A stretch of 13,149 nucleotides of DNA, from contig CBFIBR010000041.1 in assembly GCA_965660935.1 (NCBI GenBank), positions 1 to 13,149 on the forward strand, written 5' to 3'. This DNA comes from UBA1172 sp002457135. GTDB lineage: Bacteria > Pseudomonadota > Alphaproteobacteria > Puniceispirillales > UBA1172. Both the position numbers and the translations under genes were made by a program. How positions within the stretch are numbered: position 1 is the stretch's first letter; each line of letters starts with the position of its first letter. The notes under the pieces are model-generated. The model saw nothing but the letters and a program-made list of their open reading frames with translations, had not been told where the DNA came from and ran no database searches. Of this stretch, positions 7,992-13,149 are shown piece by piece.

Positions 7992-9068
7992 CTATTCATC
8001 CACAGCCGTGGAGCTGACGCCTGAGGCAAGGGCAGCGGCAAGGCTCTGCGCACTCGCTACCCCGAGAATGGAGCCATCGGCGGCTTTCACCGCAACCCCG
8101 TCCGCGCTGCTCGCCAGTTGCGACAACAGCGTTTCAACCAGCGCGTCTTCGTTGACAACCGGCAGGCTGGCGGTTTTCTTCCGAGTTGGCTTTGCGATAT
8201 CAGCTGCCCTCAGAATGCTTTCCCACGGCACATCCTGGGTGAACTCACGGATATAGTCATCGGCAGGGTTCAGGATCAGGTCCACCGGGCGGCCGATCTG
8301 AACAATGGCCCCATCGCGCATGATCGCCATGCGATCAGCGATCCGCAATGCTTCCTGAAAATCATGGGTGATGAAGACAATCGATTTATGCAGTTTTGAC
8401 TGGATACGGAGGAATTCATCCTGCATCTGTTTGCGGATCAGGGGATCAAGCGCCGAGAACGGCTCATCCAGGAACCAGACATCGGGTTCAACGGCGAGCG
8501 AGCGGGCAATACCGACACGCTGCTGCTGGCCGCCGGACAGCTCCCTCGGGTAGTTGTTCTCACGCCCCTGCAACCCGACCAGCTCAATCACCCGGCTGGC
8601 CTGGGCATAGCGGTCAGCCTCGGCAATACCCTGTATCTTCAGCGGGAAGGCGATGTTATCGATCACATTCAGATGCGGCATCAGCCCAAAGCTCTGAAAC
8701 ACCATCCCCATCTTGTGGCGGCGAATATCAATCAGCTCGGCATCGGTTTTTTTGAGCAGGTCCTCACCATCCAGCAGGATTTCACCCGCCGTCGGTTCAA
8801 CCAGGCGTGACAGGCAGCGCACGATGGTGGATTTGCCCGACCCGGAAAGACCCATGATGACGAAAATCTCACCAACATGAACATCAAAACTGACATCGGC
8901 ATTGGCGAGGATATGGTCATTGTTCAGGATGCGCGATGACAGCGCGGCGGCATCATTGACCTTGCCTTCTGCGCTGTTGAAAAACTGGTCCGGCTGCTGG
9001 CCATAGACTTTCCATACGTTACGGCAAGACAGTTTGACTGTATTCAGATCACCCGTTGACGTTTTCAT
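7992..9068 (-). CDS. Glycine-betaine/proline-type ABC transporter ATPase (ProV/OpuAA family)
   Basis: This 358-residue ATPase powers uptake with the adjacent permease and binding protein. Walker A is GLSGSGKST (73-81), the Q-loop Gln is about 125 (VFQSFG), the signature is LSGGQQQRV (177-185), Walker B is VWFLDEP (197-203), and the H-loop His is about 235 (ITHDFQEA). The insertion of about 30 residues before Walker A and the RxxxxMGMVFQSFGLMPH segment are typical of the ProV/OpuAA branch. The C-terminal region (about 290-345) looks like a single or degenerate CBS-type unit rather than the full tandem CBS pair of the roughly 400-residue E. coli ProV, so osmotic or ionic gating may be reduced. 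It lies about 129 bp after the binding-protein gene, separated by a terminator-like hairpin, and about 11 bp before the permease gene. The ATG at 9068 has only a weak GGGGTG ribosome binding site. Confidence 0.95.
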   Translation of the reverse strand: MKTSTGDLNTVKLSCRNVWKVYGQQPDQFFNSAEGKVNDAAALSSRILNNDHILANADVSFDVHVGEIFVIMGLSGSGKSTIVRCLSRLVEPTAGEILLDGEDLLKKTDAELIDIRRHKMGMVFQSFGLMPHLNVIDNIAFPLKIQGIAEADRYAQASRVIELVGLQGRENNYPRELSGGQQQRVGIARSLAVEPDVWFLDEPFSALDPLIRKQMQDEFLRIQSKLHKSIVFITHDFQEALRIADRMAIMRDGAIVQIGRPVDLILNPADDYIREFTQDVPWESILRAADIAKPTRKKTASLPVVNEDALVETLLSQLASSADGVAVKAADGSILGVASAQSLAAALASGVSSTAVDE

Positions 9069-9142
9069 GAAGCACCCCGAATAACCATCCGCTGTTCTTG
9101 GCGATCATCGCAACATCCGCCCGCGTCTGGAAAGAAAATTCG

Positions 9143-9176
9143 TAAAAAACGGGGCGGCGTTGAACAGACCGCCCCG
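9143..9176 (-). terminator. Intrinsic terminator or attenuator after the binding-protein gene
   Basis: On the minus strand CGGGGCGG (9176-9169) and CCGCCCCG (9157-9150) form a perfect 8-bp GC-rich stem with an 11-base loop. A run of six T residues (9149-9144) follows immediately. This is the standard form of a Rho-independent terminator, beginning about 21 bases after the binding-protein stop and before the ATPase gene. Partial termination here would yield excess periplasmic binding protein over membrane components, a known arrangement in binding-protein-dependent transport operons; the degree of read-through is unknown. Confidence 0.85.
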
Positions 9177-9197
9177 CAATATTGAAATATTTCAGGC

Positions 9198-10145
9198 TTA
9201 CTTCATGGCCTCTTCGATCCAGCCCTGCCACTTGCTCTCATTATTGGCAAGCCATTCGGCAACAACGTCGTCGAGATCACGGCCCTTGTTGTCAACTTCG
9301 AGGATAGCCGCGTTCTGTTCGTCGTTGGTCTGGCTGTAGAGGCTCAGCATCTTGTAGGCTGCTGGCCATTTTTCCTCAAAACCGTTCCAGGCAACCTTGA
9401 CCACCTTGGCCTGCTCAAATCCGCAAGCCGTATCGCGTTGCTGGTTTTCCTCAACGCACTTTACCTCGGTCGGGTTCCACTCAACCCAGTTCAGGTCCAG
9501 ATCAGCAAACACCCAATGGGGCTGCCACATCATCATGATGATCGGGTCCTTGGCCGCATAGGCGGATTTCAGTTCAGCCATCATCGCGCCTTCACTACCG
9601 CCGGCAACCGGCTCATAAGGCATCTCGATGGAGGAGATGATATCACGCGAACGGGTACCCCAGTCCGCAGGATAGGTGATCAGACGGCCTTTGGGGAATG
9701 TGTCAGCCGCGGCGAACGCCTGGGCACAATCATAAAGTGCCTGATAGCTTGGCAGGCCGGGGCAACGCTCTTCCATATAGGGCGGGTAGACCCAGCCTTC
9801 GCGTGGCTCAAGACCCAGCTCACCCAGCACCACAATGTCGCCAGCGGCAACAGCCTTGGGGTAGAGATCGCCGATGTTGTTGGTCCAGACTTCGGCCTGG
9901 AAATGCAGGTTACCCTGGGCCAGACCAGCGTGCTGAGGCAGGGCGCCAGCACTGACGTATTCGATGTTGTAGCCCATTTTCTTGAGCAGTTCGCCAGCAA
10001 TTTTCGTTGAAACATGCTGACCGGTCCAGTCATTCATGATGACGTTTATTGTGTCGGTCGATTCCGGAACAGCAGCCTGGGCAGCGCCGCAGGACATACA
10101 AATTGATACCGCAGCAACCATTGCTGCTTTTTTGAAAAGTGACAT
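9198..10145 (-). CDS. Periplasmic substrate-binding protein of glycine-betaine-type ABC transporter (OpuAC family)
   Basis: A 315-residue exported solute receptor. The N-terminus has basic residues, a hydrophobic core and AQA before residue 25, a Sec signal peptide with probable cleavage after Ala24. The mature protein begins a typical OpuAC domain with INVIMNDWTGQ, then SAGALPQHAGLAQG and EVWTNN. Trp residues at 40, 87, 118, 162, 207 and 211 are candidates for the aromatic cage that binds quaternary ammonium groups by cation-pi contacts in this family. Four mature cysteines (128, 140, 230, 241) occur as two close pairs and could form disulfides. The ribosome binding site GGGAGG lies five bases upstream of ATG 10145 and is one of the strongest in the window, consistent with high expression. 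It is the first gene of the operon, divergent from a BetI-like regulator. Substrate could be choline, glycine betaine or another betaine. Confidence 0.95.
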   Translation of the reverse strand: MSLFKKAAMVAAVSICMSCGAAQAAVPESTDTINVIMNDWTGQHVSTKIAGELLKKMGYNIEYVSAGALPQHAGLAQGNLHFQAEVWTNNIGDLYPKAVAAGDIVVLGELGLEPREGWVYPPYMEERCPGLPSYQALYDCAQAFAAADTFPKGRLITYPADWGTRSRDIISSIEMPYEPVAGGSEGAMMAELKSAYAAKDPIIMMMWQPHWVFADLDLNWVEWNPTEVKCVEENQQRDTACGFEQAKVVKVAWNGFEEKWPAAYKMLSLYSQTNDEQNAAILEVDNKGRDLDDVVAEWLANNESKWQGWIEEAMK

Positions 10146-10315
10146 TTTTACCTCCCTCGAGTTTGCTTTATGCAGTCATTAAATCCAGCCGCATAGCACA
10201 CCACCTTTTGTTATGAAAAACCTACCATTAGACAGTTTTTCAAGTCAACGGTTGAATCTTGCAATCACTTCCGTCCATAGTATGAGGGGTAATGAGACCC
10301 GGTGAGGCGCGGAAA
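10146..10315. promoter_or_regulatory. Divergent control region with inverted repeats (candidate regulator operators and promoter)
   Basis: This intergenic region separates the transporter operon from the regulator. TGAAAAAC (10214-10221) and GTTTTTCA (10235-10242) form an exact 8-bp inverted repeat with a 13-base spacer. Three bases further, TCAACGGTTGA (10245-10255) is a second short palindrome. A -35-like TTGACT (minus strand, 10248-10243) overlaps the second palindrome and faces the operon, but the best -10 (TAGGTT, spacer 18) is poor. Overlap of symmetric sites with a possible -35 is what a TetR-family repressor would need to control the operon and itself. No experimental operator is known to match, so this is a positional inference. 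Confidence 0.5.
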
Positions 10316-10999
10316 ATGAGATCAAGTTCCATCAGAGACATCAGGCGATCAGAGCTGTCGCGCGCTGCCTTTGAGGCCGTTGTCCGCCATGGATTGAGGG
10401 GGACAACACTGGACAAGGTGGGGGATATCGCCGGTGTATCCAAGGGCGTGGTCCTGCATCATTTCAAGGACAAGAGCGCCTTGCTTGAGGCGGTGTTCAG
10501 GCGTTCGAACCTGCTGCTCAGCCGATCTGTCGTTGAACTCTACGCCTATGCCGAAACACCCTATGAGCGGTACTGGTCGGTGATTGTCGCCAATTTTTAC
10601 AACACGATTTTCAACCCCAGGGTCTGTCAGGCCTGGGTCTCGCTGATCTCGGAAGTGCCGCATAGCAAGCACTGCCAGCGCATTCAGCTGGTCTGCAATC
10701 AGCGTATCCAGAGCAACCTCGCCAATGAGCTGAAACACTTTGTTCCGGCCGAGGAAATCCAGCAGGCCTCCCGGCTTCTGGGGCAATTGATTGACGGTAT
10801 CTGGGTGCGGGCGGGCATGCTCCCCGATCAGATGACCAGTGACGATGCCATCGAAGAGATGGTGTTTGCCACCACCAAACTGCTGGCCTCTGATGAAATC
10901 AGCCAGGCCAAGCACCGCGAAGCCCTGAAGAAAGTCAAAGGCGTTGCCACCATCGTGTTCGGATCAAAAGCCTTCAGGGAACGCCTGTTACAGGGCTAG
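10316..10999 (+). CDS. TetR-family transcriptional regulator, BetI-like
   Basis: The 227-residue protein starts at ATG 10316, where GTGAGG lies about eight bases upstream. An in-frame ATG at 10292 has a purine-rich GAGGGG only two bases away and would add eight non-family residues. Residues 7-55 form the TetR DNA-binding domain, with IRRSELSRAAFEAV, GTTLDKVGDIAGVSKG and HHFKDKSALLEAV. Similarity to BetI is visible in the opening IRR..L pattern, the VSKG...HHFKDK helix region and the late LIDGIWVRAGM segment. BetI represses choline-betaine genes and is relieved by choline. This protein carries a longer C-terminus than the 195-residue E. coli BetI (about 30 extra residues with EALKKVKGVATIVFGSKAF). 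Its divergent position suggests it controls the transporter-dehydrogenase operon and itself. The ligand may differ from choline. Confidence 0.9.
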   Translation: MRSSSIRDIRRSELSRAAFEAVVRHGLRGTTLDKVGDIAGVSKGVVLHHFKDKSALLEAVFRRSNLLLSRSVVELYAYAETPYERYWSVIVANFYNTIFNPRVCQAWVSLISEVPHSKHCQRIQLVCNQRIQSNLANELKHFVPAEEIQQASRLLGQLIDGIWVRAGMLPDQMTSDDAIEEMVFATTKLLASDEISQAKHREALKKVKGVATIVFGSKAFRERLLQG

Positions 11000-11011
11000 G
11001 GTTCTGGGCTG

Positions 11012-11034
11012 CCCCGCGCATCCGGGGGTAATTT
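11012..11034 (+). terminator. Possible weak intrinsic terminator after the regulator
   Basis: CCCCG (11012-11016) and CGGGG (11023-11027) form a 5-bp GC stem with a 6-base loop, followed on the plus strand by GTAATTTT. It lies 12 bases after the regulator stop, in the 35-bp gap between convergent genes. The stem is short and the T-tract only four bases, so the call is tentative. No T-run occurs on the minus-strand side. Confidence 0.35.
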
Positions 11035-11919
11035 TCAGGAACGCCTGATAACATTCATGAGCGGTTCCAACAGGCTGGCACCGGCAATCAGGATGACCCC
11101 CGCCATCTCTCTTGACCCGAACGGCTCCCCGGCCAGCAGCGCAACCGATATCGCGCCAACCACGATTTCCGACATGAACAGCAACCCGCTGACACCGGGG
11201 TTGACGAATTTGGGCCCCCACAATGAGGCATAGGTTCCAGGCACGATGATCAGCAGCATGAATACCCCCAGAACAGGCAGAACCGAGATGACCTGATCCA
11301 TGCTCGGGAATTGAAGCGGCACAAGCATGACCGCGATGGCCGATGACAGGATCACGCTCCAGACAAAAAACCCGATGGTCAGGTCGATGGATGACTGTTC
11401 CTCATACTTGCGCATCCGCACGGTGGTTACGGCCCAGAAAAACCCTGCAAAAAGCCCTATCCAGTCACCGACATTGCGGGGAATCGGCCAGCCCGCACCT
11501 AGCCCGAACAGCACCAGCAACCCGATAGCACCCAGGATCATGGAAACAATCCGCACCGGGGTAATCTCTTCCTTGAGGAAAATCCGGGCCAGCACAATGC
11601 TCCAGAACGGCATCAGGTAGAACAGCATGATCGCCCGCACAACGTCGGTGTAAACGATGGAGGTGGAATAGAGCGTCAGCGCGGTGCCGCTGGCCAGCAT
11701 CGTCAGTTGCAGGGTCATGCCGCCCCGCATGATCGACGGCAGCCGGATGATCACCAGCGGCAGGGCAATCACCGTTGGCACCAGAAAATACAGCGGGGTT
11801 ATCCAGACTTCATGAATACCAGCCTCTGCCATATGGCGCAGCGGGACCCAGAACAGCCCCCACATCGCCCCGGCATAAAAGCAGGCCAGTCTTGCCCGTG
11901 TATCAAGTGATCCAAACAT
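11035..11919 (-). CDS. EamA-family (DMT superfamily) membrane transporter, paralogue 1
   Basis: This protein of about 294 residues has the drug/metabolite-transporter pattern of around ten hydrophobic helices in two EamA repeats. The first repeat opens with RARLACFYAGAMWGLFWVPLR; the second covers GDWIGLFAGFFWAV onward and ends ASLLEPL. It shares nearly the same conserved blocks, in the same order, with the adjacent upstream gene: WGLFW, FYLxPxW, GDW, PGTxASLWGPK and LLFMSEIVVGAIS. Start ATG 11919 is chosen because it aligns with the paralogue and follows an AGGGGGA run; an in-frame GTG at 11937 would include this site within the coding region. It lies about 28 bp after the paralogue. EamA proteins export or import small metabolites and amino acids across the inner membrane; the substrate is not predictable. 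A tandem pair might work as a heteromer or as two related carriers. Confidence 0.9.
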   Translation of the reverse strand: MFGSLDTRARLACFYAGAMWGLFWVPLRHMAEAGIHEVWITPLYFLVPTVIALPLVIIRLPSIMRGGMTLQLTMLASGTALTLYSTSIVYTDVVRAIMLFYLMPFWSIVLARIFLKEEITPVRIVSMILGAIGLLVLFGLGAGWPIPRNVGDWIGLFAGFFWAVTTVRMRKYEEQSSIDLTIGFFVWSVILSSAIAVMLVPLQFPSMDQVISVLPVLGVFMLLIIVPGTYASLWGPKFVNPGVSGLLFMSEIVVGAISVALLAGEPFGSREMAGVILIAGASLLEPLMNVIRRS

Positions 11920-11947
11920 GTATCCCCCTAGTAGCACCCGTCAGGCA

Positions 11948-12841
11948 TTATGACGAGGCTTTTCCACCTGCGATAAAAGACCATAGAGGCTCAATCAGGC
12001 TGGCGCTGGCAATCAGCGTGATTCCAATGACTTCACGCCAGCCGAAAGGATCGCCCGAGAAGATGGAGGCGGATATCGCCCCCACCACAATTTCCGACAT
12101 GAACAGCAATCCAACCAGCACCGGGCTGAGGTGTTTTGGCCCCCACAGGGAGGCAAAGGTCCCCGGGATGATCATGATCATGATCACCGGCACCAGCCAC
12201 GGCAGAACACCTGTCAGCATGGCGCGGTCAGGCCCGCTGCCCGGTGCCACCATCACCACGGCGACAATGGAATAGATCAGCGCCCACTGGATAAATATAA
12301 CCGTCATGTCAACCGATGGCAGATGGCTGTCCCGGTTGAGCCGGACAGCGGCCACAGCCCAGATCATGCCAGCGATCAGGGCCATCCAGTCACCGATATT
12401 CCCCGGCAGCGGGAAGGTCGCCCCAAGCCCGAAGATGGTCAGCATCCCGGTGACTGCCAGCACCATGGCGATCATCCTCAGCGGGGTGATCACCTCACCC
12501 AGCACCGCCCGCGCCAGCAACGCGCTCCAGATCGGGGTCAGGTAAAACAGCAGCATCACCCTGATCACATCGGTGAAGTTGATCGAAATCGAATAGAGCG
12601 TGATCGCCAGTGCCGACAGCGCGGCGGTCAGTTGCAGCGAGCCGCCACCAGCCAGGATTTCCCGGAACCGAAACGCCATCACCGGGACCAGCAGAATGAA
12701 CGGCACACCGAAATAAACCACCGTTACCCAGAGGCTGTGCATCCCCGTGGCATCCAGCCCGCGCAGCGGTATCCAGAACAATCCCCAGACCGAACCGGCA
12801 TAAAGACAGGCAAGCCGCGCCCTCAGGTCAAGTGACATCAT
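11948..12841 (-). CDS. EamA-family (DMT superfamily) membrane transporter, paralogue 2
   Basis: About 297 residues, with around ten predicted helices and the two-repeat EamA architecture (RARLACLYAGSVWGLFWIPLR near the start, GDWMALIAGMIWAV opening the second half). It is clearly paralogous to the next gene downstream. ATG 12841 overlaps the TGA of the upstream MR/MLE gene as TGATG, and AAGGCGG lies about eight bases upstream, so translation is probably coupled. An ATG at 12838 and a GTG at 12844 are alternative starts. Coupling to an enolase-superfamily catabolic enzyme suggests the carrier moves the substrate or product of that enzyme, perhaps an acid sugar or hydroxy acid (inference). Family-level function is secure; direction and substrate are not. 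Confidence 0.92.
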   Translation of the reverse strand: MMSLDLRARLACLYAGSVWGLFWIPLRGLDATGMHSLWVTVVYFGVPFILLVPVMAFRFREILAGGGSLQLTAALSALAITLYSISINFTDVIRVMLLFYLTPIWSALLARAVLGEVITPLRMIAMVLAVTGMLTIFGLGATFPLPGNIGDWMALIAGMIWAVAAVRLNRDSHLPSVDMTVIFIQWALIYSIVAVVMVAPGSGPDRAMLTGVLPWLVPVIMIMIIPGTFASLWGPKHLSPVLVGLLFMSEIVVGAISASIFSGDPFGWREVIGITLIASASLIEPLWSFIAGGKASS

Positions 12842-13149
12842 CACTGCATCCGCCTTGCGGCCAGATCGGAGGCATCATGCTGCGATGACAACCCGTCAAG
12901 GGCGGCGGTGTTGATACTGACCCCCAGCCCGGGGCGATCCAGGGTGCGGGCAACCGGTCCCGAAATCTCAAAACCGGCGGAGGCGTAAAGCCTGCCATGG
13001 CCGAGGTATTCAGGGTAGATTTCAGCCATCCCAGGGTTGGGAATCACCGTGCAGAAATGCATCATCGCGCTGGCCGCAACCGTCATGGAATTCCAGCAAT
13101 GGGGGGAGACCACAACCCCTTTGCCATCGGCCAGTCCCGCGATTTCAAG
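12841..13149 (-). CDS. Mandelate racemase/muconate-lactonizing family protein, C-terminal part (5' end outside window)
   Basis: The frame is open from the right edge to TGA at 12843-12841, giving 102 residues of the C-terminal end of an enolase-superfamily enzyme. It begins in the barrel with LEIAGLADGKGVVVSPHCWNS and continues with AASAMMHFC, AEIYPEY and a final lid region RPGLGVSINTAAL. The His in SPHCW corresponds to the catalytic His on strand 7 of mandelate racemase-type dehydratases, and EIYPEY to the following acidic strand. Unlike the complete MR/MLE protein at 1964-3091, this one appears to retain that His. Its stop overlaps the start of an EamA transporter gene. The reaction is unknown: acid-sugar dehydratase, racemase and cycloisomerase activities all occur in the family. 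An apparent internal GTG start at 13113 is an artefact of the truncation. Confidence 0.88.
   Translation of the reverse strand, partial: LEIAGLADGKGVVVSPHCWNSMTVAASAMMHFCTVIPNPGMAEIYPEYLGHGRLYASAGFEISGPVARTLDRPGLGVSINTAALDGLSSQHDASDLAARRMQ

Noticed and set aside
9438..10010. Plus-strand open frame of 190 residues inside the binding-protein gene
   Set aside because: It is antisense to a complete OpuAC-family protein with signal peptide and strong ribosome binding site; no family features of its own.
10292..10315. Upstream ATG 10292 as the start of the TetR-family regulator
   Set aside because: Its purine-rich stretch is only two bases away, and the added residues are not part of the family, whereas ATG 10316 has a well-spaced GTGAGG.
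10974..11052. Near-repeat of CAGG(G)AACGCCTG in the ends of the regulator and EamA genes
   Set aside because: Both copies are within coding codons of unrelated proteins, are short, and show no flanking similarity; probably coincidence.
12131..12835. Long plus-strand open frame (234 residues) opposite the EamA gene
   Set aside because: It is dominated by His, Arg, Gln and Pro with no domain pattern, as expected from the antisense of a membrane-protein gene, which has a clear family match on the minus strand.

Overview
The window is gene-dense, moderately GC-rich bacterial DNA. The protein set suggests an alphaproteobacterium, possibly a marine heterotroph: a DmdA/GcvT-like folate enzyme, a TauD/TfdA-type dioxygenase, a glycine-betaine-type ABC transporter with a BetI-like regulator, and enolase-superfamily enzymes beside EamA transporters. 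The lineage is an inference from gene content only; no rRNA or other marker is present. No tRNA, rRNA, CRISPR array or insertion sequence was recognised. No gap longer than 300 bases lacks a gene; the largest, about 170 bp (10146-10315), is the divergent control region.

Layout. (1) Plus strand, 1-1900: the 3' part of a GcvT-fold, DmdA-like aminomethyltransferase, then a TauD/TfdA-family dioxygenase broken by one missing base near 1413. A four-copy 16-bp tandem repeat (1899-1962) lies between this pair and the convergent operon. (2) Minus strand, 10145 down to 1964: an apparent six-gene operon in the order binding protein, ATPase, double-length fused permease, iron-dependent alcohol dehydrogenase, NAD aldehyde dehydrogenase, and an unusual mandelate racemase/muconate-lactonizing (MR/MLE) family protein. 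A clear intrinsic-terminator-like hairpin sits just after the binding-protein gene, so downstream genes are probably expressed at a lower level. (3) A BetI-like TetR regulator (10316-10999) is transcribed divergently. The shared intergenic region carries inverted repeats that could be its operators. (4) Minus strand, 13149 down to 11035: the 3' end of a second MR/MLE protein, translationally coupled by a TGATG overlap to an EamA-family transporter, followed closely by a paralogous second EamA transporter.

Working model (inference): the central locus imports a betaine- or choline-like onium compound and oxidises an alcohol through an aldehyde to an acid. The type III alcohol dehydrogenase plus aldehyde dehydrogenase pair is comparable in enzyme class to the GbsB/GbsA choline-to-betaine system, under a choline-sensing-type repressor. 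The adjacent MR/MLE protein lacks several canonical active-site residues and does not fit that textbook pathway. The DmdA/GcvT-like enzyme and the broken dioxygenase may extend the locus towards demethylation of the same class of compound. The actual substrate cannot be read from the sequence.
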